A stretch of DNA of 64,000 nucleotides from Roseomonas sp. (GTDB lineage: Bacteria; Pseudomonadota; Alphaproteobacteria; Acetobacterales; Acetobacteraceae). The DNA lies in contig JAPSLO010000001.1 in the NCBI GenBank assembly GCA_031180725.1, positions 310,001 to 374,000 of the forward strand. Direction: 5' to 3'. The notes under the pieces are model-generated. The model did no database searches, was not told the DNA's origin, and saw only the letters and a list, made by a program, of their open reading frames with translations. Positions 37,007 through 46,169 of this stretch are shown in pieces. The stretch's first letter is position 1. Each line of letters opens with the position of its first letter. Made by a program: the position numbers and the translations under genes.

Positions 37007-39733
37007 ATGCCCGTGACGCCGCATCTGCCCCGATTCGCCGATCTCGACAGCGCGCCGGGCCGCCGCCCGGTTCTGCGTGCCGCGGGCGCCGCCATGGCGC
37101 TGGCCGCCGCGGGCTGCGATGTGCCGCCGGAGGAATGGGGCCATCCCTTGCATGCGCGCCCGCGCGGCGTGGCGGAGGAGCATGCAAGCTACGCGACGGT
37201 GCTGGAGCTGGAGGGCATCGGCCGCGGCGTGATCGTGCGCACGCGTGCCGGCCATCCCATCAAGATCGAAGGCAATCCCGACCATCCCGGCAGCCTGGGC
37301 GCCACGGACCCCTTCCTGGAAGCGGCCGTGCTGTCCCTGCACGACCCGGCCCGTTCTCGCCGCCCGCGGCAGGTCGGGCGCCCGGCGCGAGAGCCGGCGA
37401 GCGCCGCCCTGGCGGCGCTGCGCGGCGAGGGGCTGCGCCTGCTCACCGGCCCCGTCACATCGCCCACCATGGCGCGGCTGATCGCCGCGGTACTGCAAGC
37501 CTATCCTGATGCACGCTGGCACCAATGGTCGGCCCTGGCAGCGGATAATGCGCAGGCAGGTGCGCGCATCGCCTTCGGCGAACCGCTGACCGTGCTGGCG
37601 GAGCCCGCCGGCGCGCGCTGCGTGCTGGCGCTGGGTGGCGGCCTGCTGGACCCCGGTCCGGACCAGATCCGCCTGGCGCAGGGCTGGGCCGAGGCACGCA
37701 GGCGGGGCCGTGCATCCGGTTCCCTGCCGGTGCTGATTGCTGCCGAATGCTCACCCGGCCTGACCGGGGCGCGCGCCGATCGGCGCCTGGCGCTGCCGCC
37801 CGCCGGCATTGAGGCCCTGGCCCGCGGCGTGGCGGCGGAACTCGGCCTGCCCGTGCAGGGCGTGCATCCGGAGGCCGGTGCGGTCGCCGCCGCGCTGCGC
37901 CGGGCGGGAAGCGGCGCACTGGTGGTGGCGGGGCGGGAGCAGCCGCCCGCGGTGCATGCCTTGGCCTTCGCCATCACCCAGGCGCTGGGCGGTCCGCAGC
38001 GATTGCTGCCGCCGGTGATGGCACAGCCTGAGCCTTGCCTCACCGCGTTGCACACACTGGTCGAGGAAATGGCGGCCGGCGCCGTGCAGCGGCTGCTGAT
38101 CCTAGATGCGAACCCCGTCTATGACGCGCCGGCCGACCTGGATTTCGCGGCGCTGCTCGGCCGAGTGCCGGTCTCGGTGCATCTCGGGCTGCATGTGGAC
38201 GAGACGGCTCTGGCCTGCATCTTGCACCTGCCCATGGCGCATCCGCTGGAATCCTGGGGTGACAGCCGCGCCGCCGATGGCACCGTCGCGCTGCGCCAGC
38301 CCGCTAGCGTGAAGCGGGTGGCGGAGGCGCTGAGTGCGGAAGATGTGCTGGCGGAACTTGCCGGCCTGCCGGAACGTGGCCAGGCGCTGCTGCGCGCCAC
38401 TTGGCCCACGCTGGACGATGCCGCCTGGCAGGCGGCGCTGGAAGCCGGCGTGCTGCCCGGCAGCGCCCCGCCACCGCGCGAGTTGGCGCTGCGCGACACG
38501 CTGGAGCTTGGCCCAGCGGCCGAGGGCGCGCCGTTGGTCGCCAGCTTCGCCGCCGACCCGCACCTATGGGATGGGCGCTTTGCCAGTGAGGCCTGGCTGC
38601 AGGAACTGCCGCGCCCACTCACGAAACAGGCCTGGGGCAATGCCACGCTGGTCGCGCCGGCCGATGCGGCGCGGCTCGGCTTGGAGGATGGCGATGTGGC
38701 GCGCCTGACGGTGGCGGGACGCAGCCTGGAAGCGCCCGTGTTGGTGCTGCCCGGCCAGGCCGAGGGCGTGGTGACACTGCCGCTCGGCGGTGGCCGCCGC
38801 GCGGCGGGAGATATTCCCTCGGCGGTCGGCTTTGATGCGAACCGTCTGCGTGCCGCCACCGCGCCCTGGGCGGCACCGCTGGAGATCGCACCCGCTGGCC
38901 GGAAGGCAGCGCTGGTACGGGCCGCCTGGCGCCACCCCGCTGATGCGCGCGATCCGCCGCCGGCGCGCAGCATCACGCCAGCCGAGGCCTTTCCGCCGCT
39001 GCCGCCGCAACCCTCGCTTTATCCGGACTGGAGCTATCTCGGCCGTGCCTGGGGCATGGTGGTGGACCTCGACGCCTGCATCGGCTGCAACGCCTGCAGC
39101 ATCGCATGCCAGGCGGAGAACAACACGCCTGTCGTCGGGCCGGAGGAGGTGGCCCGTGGGCGGGAGATGCACTGGCTGCGCGTCGACTTTCATGTGGAGG
39201 CAGGCGGCACCGGCGCGTTCCAGCCCGTGCCCTGCATGCATTGCGAGAAGGCGCCTTGCGAGGTGGTCTGCCCGGTGAATGCCACGGTGCATGACCATGA
39301 GGGGCTGAACCTGATGGTCTATCCGCGCTGCATCGGCACGCGCACCTGTTCCAACAACTGCCCCTACAAGGTCCGGCGCTTCAACTGGTCAGCCTATACG
39401 CGCCAGCCCGGTGCGGTGCCGGTGCGCAACCCCGATGTCCCGCTGCGACCGCGCGGCGTGATCGAGAAATGCACCTACTGCCAGCATCGCATCGCGGCCG
39501 CCCGCGCCACCGCCGACCGCGAAGGCCGCGAATTGCGCGACGGCGAGGTGCGGACGGCCTGCCAGAATGCCTGCCCGACCCGTGCCATTGCCTTCGGTGA
39601 CCTGCACGATCCCGCCAGCGCCGTCGCGCGGGCGCGGCGCGAAGGGCGGAATTACGCGTTGCTGGGCGAGCTAGGCACACGGCCGCGCACCACCTACCTC
39701 GCCCGGCTGCGCCCGTCCGAGGAGGGCGCATGA
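37007..39733 (+). CDS. actB: Alternative complex III subunit ActB
   Basis: 908 residues. An N-terminal Tat-like/lipoprotein region (RRPVLRAAGAAMALAAAGC) leads to a molybdopterin-oxidoreductase-like domain (about 50-640), which lacks cofactor in characterised ACIII. The C-terminal iron-sulfur domain starts near Cys691 (CIGCNACSIACQ), continues with CMHCEKAPCEVVCP, CIGTRTCSNNCPYK and CTYCQHR, and ends with CQNACPTRA. This is the cubane-cluster wire from the quinol site to the haems. It is coupled to actC by ATGA. The MPVTPH start at 37007 is preferred over an in-frame 36956, which would overlap the divergent cytochrome gene. Confidence 0.9.
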   Translation: MPVTPHLPRFADLDSAPGRRPVLRAAGAAMALAAAGCDVPPEEWGHPLHARPRGVAEEHASYATVLELEGIGRGVIVRTRAGHPIKIEGNPDHPGSLGATDPFLEAAVLSLHDPARSRRPRQVGRPAREPASAALAALRGEGLRLLTGPVTSPTMARLIAAVLQAYPDARWHQWSALAADNAQAGARIAFGEPLTVLAEPAGARCVLALGGGLLDPGPDQIRLAQGWAEARRRGRASGSLPVLIAAECSPGLTGARADRRLALPPAGIEALARGVAAELGLPVQGVHPEAGAVAAALRRAGSGALVVAGREQPPAVHALAFAITQALGGPQRLLPPVMAQPEPCLTALHTLVEEMAAGAVQRLLILDANPVYDAPADLDFAALLGRVPVSVHLGLHVDETALACILHLPMAHPLESWGDSRAADGTVALRQPASVKRVAEALSAEDVLAELAGLPERGQALLRATWPTLDDAAWQAALEAGVLPGSAPPPRELALRDTLELGPAAEGAPLVASFAADPHLWDGRFASEAWLQELPRPLTKQAWGNATLVAPADAARLGLEDGDVARLTVAGRSLEAPVLVLPGQAEGVVTLPLGGGRRAAGDIPSAVGFDANRLRAATAPWAAPLEIAPAGRKAALVRAAWRHPADARDPPPARSITPAEAFPPLPPQPSLYPDWSYLGRAWGMVVDLDACIGCNACSIACQAENNTPVVGPEEVARGREMHWLRVDFHVEAGGTGAFQPVPCMHCEKAPCEVVCPVNATVHDHEGLNLMVYPRCIGTRTCSNNCPYKVRRFNWSAYTRQPGAVPVRNPDVPLRPRGVIEKCTYCQHRIAAARATADREGRELRDGEVRTACQNACPTRAIAFGDLHDPASAVARARREGRNYALLGELGTRPRTTYLARLRPSEEGA

Positions 39734-41130
39734 GCCTTCCGGGCCGTGCCCTGCGCCTGCTGACCTTGCTCGCCGCGGGTTCGCTGCTGGTGCGGCGGCA
39801 TGCGCCGGCCCATGCCCCCGGCGAATTGCCGGCGAACGAGGTCGCCGCCATCCCGCTGCAGCCGCGCTTCGGCTGGAGGTTCACGGCCTCCCTGGGTGCC
39901 GCCGCGCTGGGCGTGCTGCTGCTGGGCTACGCGGTGGTGGGGCTGCTGCTGCAGGGCACGGGGCTCTGGGGCACCAACATCCCCTTCGTCTGGGGCTTCG
40001 ACCTGATCAACTACATCTGGTGGATCGGCATCGCCAATGCCGCCAGCCTCTTCGCCGTGATCCTGGTGCTGCGCCGGCACGGGTTGCGGACCGCCGTCAA
40101 CCGCTTCGCGGAAGCCGCGGCCCTGGCGGCCATCGCGGCGGCGGCGCTCTACCCCATCCTGCATCTTGGCCGGCCCTGGCTGTTCTACTGGGTGCTGCCC
40201 TATCCGGCGACCTTTCAGGTCTGGCCGCAGTTCCGCTCCACCCTGGTTTGGGACCTGTGGGGCATCATGGCGCATGTGCTGGTCACCGGCCTGTTCTGGT
40301 ACATCGGCCTGATCCCGGACCTGGCCACCATGCGCGACCGCGCGGTGCTGCGCGGGCGGCTGCGCAGCGCACGCCTCTACGGGCTTTTCGCGCTGGGCTG
40401 GCGTGGCTCCGTCATCCACTGGGCGCGGCATGAGGCCGCCTATCGGCTGGTGGCGGCGCTCGTGCTGCCCATGCTGGTCTCCGCCCAGACTATAGTGGCG
40501 CTGGAATTCGCCTCCGCGGTGGTGCCGGGCTGGCATCAGGCCAGGCTGCCCCTGCATGTGGTGGCGACCGGCGTGCCTTCCGGCCTCGGCGTGGTGCTGG
40601 CCCTGGCGGCACTGCTGCGCCGGACGCTTGGCCTGCAGCAGCTTATCGACGACGCGGACATGCATCTATTGGGCCGGCTAATGGCTGCCGCCTCGCTGGC
40701 CTGCCTGGTGCTCTACGCCGATGAGGCCTTCACCGCCTGGATGGAGGAGACCCCCACGCAGCGGGGCATGGCGGCGCGCATCCTCGGGTTGTACGCGCCG
40801 CTCTGGTGGGGCGGCTTGCTGCTGACGGCCTTGGTGCCGCAAGCGCTCTGGCTGCGCTCCTGCCGCACCGGCCTTGCCGCGCCGATGCTCATCGGCCTGG
40901 GCGCGGCCGCGGGCGTCTGGCTGGACCGCTTCGCCTTGGTCGCCGGCGGCCTGCTGCATGACCACCTGCCATCCACTGGCCCCGCCTACGGTCCCAGCCT
41001 GCCGGAATGGACGTTGCTGCTGGGCACTGCGGGCCTCTTCGCCTTCGCCCTGCTGCTCTTCGCGCGCTTCGTCCCGGTGGTGTCCATGTACGAGACACGC
41101 CACGAGGAAAGCGAGGCCGAGGCGCCATGA
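39730..41130 (+). CDS. actC: Alternative complex III subunit ActC (NrfD/PsrC-like)
   Basis: 466-residue integral membrane protein with about ten helices of the NrfD/PsrC family. Segments such as GTNIPFVWGFDLINYIWWIGIANAA and YPILHLGRPWLFYWVLPYP are the hallmark of ActC/ActF quinol-site subunits. It provides the membrane quinol-oxidation site and connects to ActB's iron-sulfur domain. The gene is flanked by 4-bp overlaps with actB and actD. Confidence 0.9.
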   Translation: MSLPGRALRLLTLLAAGSLLVRRHAPAHAPGELPANEVAAIPLQPRFGWRFTASLGAAALGVLLLGYAVVGLLLQGTGLWGTNIPFVWGFDLINYIWWIGIANAASLFAVILVLRRHGLRTAVNRFAEAAALAAIAAAALYPILHLGRPWLFYWVLPYPATFQVWPQFRSTLVWDLWGIMAHVLVTGLFWYIGLIPDLATMRDRAVLRGRLRSARLYGLFALGWRGSVIHWARHEAAYRLVAALVLPMLVSAQTIVALEFASAVVPGWHQARLPLHVVATGVPSGLGVVLALAALLRRTLGLQQLIDDADMHLLGRLMAAASLACLVLYADEAFTAWMEETPTQRGMAARILGLYAPLWWGGLLLTALVPQALWLRSCRTGLAAPMLIGLGAAAGVWLDRFALVAGGLLHDHLPSTGPAYGPSLPEWTLLLGTAGLFAFALLLFARFVPVVSMYETRHEESEAEAP

Positions 41131-41654
41131 CCGCCGCGCATGGCGTGATGGCCGAATACGATAACCGCGAGGCGCTGCTGGACGCGCTGCGGTCGGCGCG
41201 CGCGGCGGGCTGGCAGCGGATGGACGCCTTCGCCCCCTTTCCGGTGCCGGAAGCTGCGGCGCTGTTGGGCGTGGGAGGGAGCCGTGTGGCCTGGATCGCG
41301 ATCGGCGCCGGGCTGTTCGGCGCGGCGCTCGCCTATGGCGTCCAGTGGTGGCTCTCCGTGCATGTCTATCCAATCAATATCGGTGGGCGGCCGCTGCATG
41401 CCTGGCCGGCCTTTCTTCCGGCCACCACCATCGTCGCCATCGTCTGGGCCGCCCTGGCAACGCTGCTGGGCATGCTGGTGCTGAACCGCCTGCCGCGCCT
41501 TTCGCATCCGGTCTTCACCGCGCCCGGCTTCCTGCGCGCCAGCGAGGACCGCTTCTTCCTGCTGATCCTCGCCGAGGATCCCGCCTTTTCCGTCCCTGCC
41601 GCCCGGGATTTCCTACGTGGCACCGGCGCGCTGCGCGTGACGGAGCCGGCATGA
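41127..41654 (+). CDS. actD: Alternative complex III subunit ActD (DUF3341)
   Basis: 175 residues. The N-terminal soluble domain (YDNREALLDALRSARAAGWQRMDAFAPFPV) is typical of DUF3341/ActD, followed by two transmembrane helices (about 52-74 and 92-115) and a short C-terminal domain. Its catalytic role is unknown; it is a structural subunit in ACIII structures. ATGA overlaps link it to actC and actE. Confidence 0.88.
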   Translation: MTAAHGVMAEYDNREALLDALRSARAAGWQRMDAFAPFPVPEAAALLGVGGSRVAWIAIGAGLFGAALAYGVQWWLSVHVYPINIGGRPLHAWPAFLPATTIVAIVWAALATLLGMLVLNRLPRLSHPVFTAPGFLRASEDRFFLLILAEDPAFSVPAARDFLRGTGALRVTEPA

Positions 41655-42064
41655 GGGCAAAGGCGGTGCTGCTGGCGCTCGGACTGCTGGGCTGTGATGG
41701 CTGGGACGAGAGCCCGAAGCCGCCCCCGCCGGCGCCCGCGCCGCCCGGCAGCGTGGCGCGCGGCGCGGCGGCGCGGCAGGCGGCGCTGGCGCCGCCTGGC
41801 CCGGCGGTGGATGCGGCGCTGCTGGCCCGCGGCGCGGATCGCCACGCCATCTTCTGCGCGCCCTGTCACGGCCCGCGGGGGCAGGGCGATGGCGTGGTGG
41901 TGGCGCGCGGCTTCCCGGCGCCGCCTGCCACTGCCGGTGTCCCGCCGGAGTTCAGCCTGCGTGCCATCGCCACGAACCAGGGCGGCGCCCATCCCTTCGA
42001 AGACCGCCTCTCGCCATACGACCGTTGGGCCATCGCCCGCTTCCTGGAGGCCGTGCCGCGATGA
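41651..42064 (+). CDS. actE: Alternative complex III subunit ActE, monohaem cytochrome c lipoprotein
   Basis: 137 residues. Lipobox LLGC (Cys15), a Pro/Ala-rich linker (22-50), and one haem site CAPCH (Cys69-His73) followed by GPRGQGDG. No obvious Met follows in the usual position (the frame reads NQGGAHPFEDRLSP), so the sixth ligand is unclear. ActE passes electrons from ActA towards a soluble or oxidase-bound cytochrome. Overlaps with both neighbours are 4 bp. Confidence 0.87.
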   Translation: MRAKAVLLALGLLGCDGWDESPKPPPPAPAPPGSVARGAAARQAALAPPGPAVDAALLARGADRHAIFCAPCHGPRGQGDGVVVARGFPAPPATAGVPPEFSLRAIATNQGGAHPFEDRLSPYDRWAIARFLEAVPR

Positions 42065-43062
42065 GGCTCGCCATCCTGCTGCTGCTGGCCGTCGCCGTGG
42101 CGCTCGCCGCCTGGCAGGGCAGCGCAGCCCTGGCGGAATCCTGGCTGACCGCCTTCCTGGCCTGGCAGGGCATCGCGACCGGCGCGCTCGGCGCCCTGGC
42201 GATTGGCCACCTGCTGCGGGAGGACTGGCTGGACCCGGTGCGCCTGCCGCTGCAAGCCGCCGCCCGCACCTTGCCGCTGGTGGCCCTCATGGCCGTGCCG
42301 ATGCTGCTGGTGCCACAGCTGCTCTATCCCTGGGCCGATGAGGTCCCGCCAGCCCTGCCGCCCGCGCGCGCCGCCTGGTTGGAACCGCTGGCCTTCCGGC
42401 TGCGGATACCGGTCCTGCTCGCGCTCTGGATCGGGCTGGCCTGGTGGCTGGAGCGGCCGGGCATGCCGAAACTGCGGGCGGCGCTGGTGCTGGCGCTGCT
42501 GGCGCTGAGCGTGCCGGTGGCGGCACAGGATCTCGGCGCATCACGTGACGTGCTCTGGTGGAGCAGCCTGCGGGGCTTTGCGGTTTGGGTGGAGGGGCTG
42601 GGCGCCGCGCTGGCGCTGGCAGCGCTGGTCTCGCTGGCCGGCGGGCATATGCCGCCAGGCGAGACCGGCGAGGCCGAGGCGCTGGAGCGCGCCCTGCTCG
42701 CGTTGGGGCTGGCGACGCTGTGGCTGTGGTTCACCCAGTTCATCGTCGTGTGGATGGCCGACCTGCCTGTCGAAGCCGGCTGGTACCTGCGCCGGGCGGA
42801 GGATGGCTGGCTCTGGCTGAAATTCGGTGTCGCGATCCCGGCGCTGCTGCTGGCGCTGGTGCTGGCGGCGCCGCCACGGCACCGCCCTTGGCGCCTGGCG
42901 GCGGTCTGCCTGCTGCTGCTGGTCAGCTATCTCGCCAATCTCTGGTGGGCGGTGCGCCCCGATGCGCCACTGGGTGATCCGCCGCCCTGGCAGGACGCGG
43001 CGGTGCTGGGCGGGCTGGGTCTGGCCTGGGCCGCCTGGTTCCGCCAGCGGCTGAGAGGGTGA
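42061..43062 (+). CDS. actF: Alternative complex III subunit ActF
   Basis: 333-residue polytopic membrane protein with about ten helices, the second NrfD-like subunit of ACIII. The family segments include WSSLRGFAVWVEGLG and LWLWFTQFIVVWMADLP, then the extracytoplasmic GWYLRRAEDGWLWLK. Low-level likeness to ActC reflects gene duplication. The ATG overlaps the actE stop, and the operon ends here, followed by the mgtC remnant on the opposite strand. Confidence 0.87.
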   Translation: MRLAILLLLAVAVALAAWQGSAALAESWLTAFLAWQGIATGALGALAIGHLLREDWLDPVRLPLQAAARTLPLVALMAVPMLLVPQLLYPWADEVPPALPPARAAWLEPLAFRLRIPVLLALWIGLAWWLERPGMPKLRAALVLALLALSVPVAAQDLGASRDVLWWSSLRGFAVWVEGLGAALALAALVSLAGGHMPPGETGEAEALERALLALGLATLWLWFTQFIVVWMADLPVEAGWYLRRAEDGWLWLKFGVAIPALLLALVLAAPPRHRPWRLAAVCLLLLVSYLANLWWAVRPDAPLGDPPPWQDAAVLGGLGLAWAAWFRQRLRG

Positions 43063-43065
43063 GCG

Positions 43066-43495
43066 TCAGGCCGGTACCTCCAGATCGGGTCCGCTCCGCC
43101 GCTTACTCGGGCGGTGGGCTACCACGCCCAGCGCGGAGAGCATCAGCAGCGCCAGCACGGTGGGGTGATGGCGAGGCCGAACAGGCGCGCGCCCGCCACC
43201 ACTCCTACCGCGGCGACTACCCGCAGATTCACCGCTGTCGTGAGGTTCCGCACATTCCCGCGGGAGACGAAGACCATCCCCGCCCGATGAAGCCCCACGC
43301 CTGGGCAATGCCCTGCACCACGCGCAGCGGATCGGATTCACCGCCGCTCTCCGCGACGATGAGGACCAGCCGCATCCCCGCCACCGTCAGCAGCGCGGAA
43401 CTCAACAACATCAGCCCATGGGTGCGCAGCCCGGCCGCATGGCCGCGAAACTCCATCTCGAGCCCCAGCGCCAGGCCCGGCAACTCGTTCAGCAT
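43066..43495 (-). pseudogene. mgtC: MgtC/SapB family membrane protein, frameshifted remnant
   Basis: Reading the minus strand through three frames recovers an MgtC-like protein. Frame one gives GLALGLEMEFRGHAAGLRTH, then DPLRVVQGIAQAWGFIG. After a 1-nt loss (or 2-nt gain) near 43275-43285 comes GNVRNLTTAVNLRVVAAVGV; after a second shift near 43162-43168 comes TVLALLMLSALGVVAHR to a stop at 43066. These are consecutive blocks of the MgtC domain. An N-terminal helix also seems to be missing, and the usual ER of GLERE is EM. The gene is therefore inactive unless both shifts are sequencing errors. MgtC proteins affect Mg2+-limited growth and virulence in other bacteria. Confidence 0.78.
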
Positions 43496-43545
43496 GCCGG
43501 GGCCAGCGCAACGTCCCGGCGGCGGATGTGGCGGCAGAATGGAAG

Positions 43546-43562
43546 CTATCAACCTGTGATAG
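43546..43562. promoter_or_regulatory. 17-bp inverted repeat upstream of the sugar ABC operon
   Basis: CTATCA-ACCTG-TGATAG has two perfect 6-bp arms and a 5-bp centre. It lies about 90 bp upstream of the sugar-binding-protein start in a locally AT-richer stretch (43547-43580). Size and place suit a LacI- or DeoR-type operator, but no regulator gene is adjacent. Confidence 0.45.
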
Positions 43563-43653
43563 ATCAACATTTTTGAACGCCACTTCAGCGCGTGATGTGG
43601 CTAGCTCCTGCCAATGGGCGCGCCGGAAGGCCCGCCCGGTTGGGAGGACGAAC

Positions 43654-44616
43654 ATGAAACGGCGCGACTTCCATCTGCTGGCTGGCGGCAGCTTAGCACT
43701 CGGCCTGGCAGCGCCTTCGGTGGTGCGAGCCCAGGCGCGGCGCAGCCTGGCCTTCGTGGTGAATGTCTCGGCGGATTTCTGGACCATCGCGCGGCGCGGG
43801 ATCGAGAGGGCGAACCGCGAGCATCCCGACTTCGAGATGGAGATGATCATCCCGAGCCAGGCCAGCGCTGCCGAGCAGCGCCGCATCCTGGACGAGTTGC
43901 TGGCCCGCCGCGTAGCGGGGGTTGCGATCTCCGCCATCAACCCGGCCAGCCAGACCGATGTCCTGAACCGGGTCGCGGAGCAGTCGGTGCTGTTCACCAC
44001 CGACAGCGACGCGCCGGCCAGCAACCGCCTGGTCTATATCGGCACCGACAATGTCGCTGCCGGCCGCTCGGCCGGCGAGCAGATGAAGAAGGCCATGCCG
44101 GAGGGCGGGCGCGCCATGCTCTTCGTCGGCACCATGGACGCCGACAATGCGCGGGAGCGCGTGCAGGGCATCCGCGAGGCGCTGCGCGGCAGCAATATCG
44201 AGATTGCCGACATCCGCACGGATGAGAGCGACTTCGCCCGCGCCCGCCGCAATGCTGAGGATGCGCTGGCCCGCGAGCGGAACCTCGGCATGATGGTCGG
44301 CCTCTGGGCCTACAACACGCCGCAGATCTACCAGGCGGTGCGGGAGGCCGGGCGCCAGGGCCAGGTGAAGATCGTCGGCTTCGACGAGGATGCGCTGACG
44401 CTGCGCGGAGTCGCGGACGGCACCATCCACTCCACAGTCGTCCAGCAGCCCTATGAATTCGGCTACCAGTCCATGAAGGGGCTGGTGCGCGTCATCAACG
44501 GCGACCGCGGCTGGATCCCGCAGAACAAGCAGGTGATCGTCGAGACCAAGGTTATCGACCGCACCAATGTGGGCGAGTTCCAGTCCTACATGCGCAACCT
44601 GCTGCGGGGCAGCTAG
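43654..44616 (+). CDS. Sugar ABC transporter substrate-binding protein, ribose type
   Basis: 320-residue periplasmic protein of Peripla_BP_4 (RbsB-like) type. The signal peptide MKRRDFHLLAGGSLALGLAAP continues to a cleavage after VRA-Q at about residue 27; the RRDF motif resembles a Tat signal. The mature protein contains FVVNVSADFWTIARRGIERA and the hinge TDSDAPASNRLVYIGTDN. GGGAGG precedes the ATG. It delivers a monosaccharide to the RbsA- and RbsC-like proteins encoded next. The L-fucose-type cassette facing the operon suggests a deoxysugar or aldose, by inference. Confidence 0.9.
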   Translation: MKRRDFHLLAGGSLALGLAAPSVVRAQARRSLAFVVNVSADFWTIARRGIERANREHPDFEMEMIIPSQASAAEQRRILDELLARRVAGVAISAINPASQTDVLNRVAEQSVLFTTDSDAPASNRLVYIGTDNVAAGRSAGEQMKKAMPEGGRAMLFVGTMDADNARERVQGIREALRGSNIEIADIRTDESDFARARRNAEDALARERNLGMMVGLWAYNTPQIYQAVREAGRQGQVKIVGFDEDALTLRGVADGTIHSTVVQQPYEFGYQSMKGLVRVINGDRGWIPQNKQVIVETKVIDRTNVGEFQSYMRNLLRGS

Positions 44617-44621
44617 GCCGC

Positions 44622-46169
44622 GTGGCGCGACTGCTGGAGCTGGAGGGGATCGGGAAATCCTATCCGGGCGTGCGCGCGCTGGATGACGTCTCGCTCCACC
44701 TCGACGCCGGCGAGGTTCTGGGCCTGGTCGGCGAGAATGGCGCGGGGAAGAGCACGCTGATGAAGGTGCTCGGCGGCGTGGTGCGGCCCGATGCGGGCCG
44801 CATCCGCCTGCATGGGCGCGAATTTCCCGCGCTGACCGTCGCCGAGGCCGGCGCGCAGGGTATCGCCTTCGTCCATCAGGAATTATCGGTCTTCGACAAC
44901 CTGGACGTGGCGGCGAATGTGCTCATGGGCCGGGAGCCGCGCTGGGGCGGGCCGCTGCAACTGGTGGACCGCAAGGCGGCTCGCGCCATAGTGGCGCCAC
45001 TGCTGCAGCGCCTGGGCGCCGATTTCGGCCCGGATGCGCCGGTGGCGGATCTCTCCATTGCCCAGCGCCAGCTCGTGGAGATCGCGCGGGCGCTGTCCAT
45101 GAATGCGCGCATCATCATCCTGGATGAGCCCACTAGCAGCCTGACGCTGGCGGAGACCGACAGGCTGCTGGCGGCGGTCGCCGCGCTGCGGGCGGAAGGC
45201 ACCGGCATCATCTACATCACGCACCGGCTGGGCGAGATCGTCGCCTGCGCGGACCGCGTCACCTGCCTGCGCGACGGGCGCGTGGTGGGGCATCTGGCGC
45301 GCGACCAGATCAGCCATGCCGCGATGACGCGGCTGATGATCGGGCGGGATCTGAAATCGCTCTACACCCCGCCGGCGGCGCCGCCCCGGCCTGGTGGGCT
45401 GGTGGTGGCGGGGCTGGTGACCTCGGCCTTCCCGGACCGTGCCGTGGATCTGACTGTAAGGCCAGGCGAGATCCTGGGGCTGGCGGGGCTGGTGGGGGCG
45501 GGCCGCACCTCGCTGGCGCGGGCGCTGTTCGGGGTGGAGCCGGCGCTGGCCGGCACCATCAGCCTGAATGGCCAGCCGATCCGCCTGCGCAGCCCGCGCG
45601 AGGCAATCGAACAGGGCATCTATCTGGTGCCGGAGGACCGCAAGCGGTCCGGCCTGGTGCTCGACATGAGCATAGCCTGCAATGTCTCGCTGCCGGACCT
45701 GGCGAACCATGCCCGCGCCGGGCTGGTGCAGGGTGCGTCCGAGGCGCAGGCGGCGGAGGCGCAGCGCCAGGCGCTGCGGATCCGCGCGCCGGAGGTCGGG
45801 GTACAGGTGGCGACGCTTTCGGGCGGCAACCAGCAGAAGGTGGTGCTGGGCAAATGGCTGGCCATGCGCCCGCGCGTGATCCTGTTCGACGAGCCGACGC
45901 GCGGCGTGGATGTGGGCGCGAAGGGCGAGATCTACGCCCTGATGCGGGGCCTGGCCGATGGCGGCGTCGCGGTGCTGATGATCAGCAGCGACATGGAGGA
46001 GGTGATCGGCGTCAGTGACCGCGTGGCGGTGATGCATGAAGGCCGCATCGCCGGCGTGCTGGAACGCGCCGAGGTGAATGAGCCGAACATCCTGCATCTG
46101 GCCACCGGCCAGGTGCCGGAACGCACGATGGCAGGCAGCGCCGGGATCGCGGCGGCGGAGGCGGTGTGA
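44622..46169 (+). CDS. Sugar ABC transporter ATPase with two ABC domains, RbsA type
   Basis: 515 residues, two fused ABC domains. Walker A in the first is GENGAGKST and in the second LVGAGRTSL, which is degenerate as in RbsA/XylG. The first domain has LSIAQRQLVEIARAL with IILDEPTSSL; the second has LSGGNQQKVVLGKWL with LFDEPTRGVDVGAK. Start is GTG at 44622, 5 bp after the binding-protein stop. It overlaps the permease start by 4 bp. Confidence 0.92.
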   Translation: MARLLELEGIGKSYPGVRALDDVSLHLDAGEVLGLVGENGAGKSTLMKVLGGVVRPDAGRIRLHGREFPALTVAEAGAQGIAFVHQELSVFDNLDVAANVLMGREPRWGGPLQLVDRKAARAIVAPLLQRLGADFGPDAPVADLSIAQRQLVEIARALSMNARIIILDEPTSSLTLAETDRLLAAVAALRAEGTGIIYITHRLGEIVACADRVTCLRDGRVVGHLARDQISHAAMTRLMIGRDLKSLYTPPAAPPRPGGLVVAGLVTSAFPDRAVDLTVRPGEILGLAGLVGAGRTSLARALFGVEPALAGTISLNGQPIRLRSPREAIEQGIYLVPEDRKRSGLVLDMSIACNVSLPDLANHARAGLVQGASEAQAAEAQRQALRIRAPEVGVQVATLSGGNQQKVVLGKWLAMRPRVILFDEPTRGVDVGAKGEIYALMRGLADGGVAVLMISSDMEEVIGVSDRVAVMHEGRIAGVLERAEVNEPNILHLATGQVPERTMAGSAGIAAAEAV

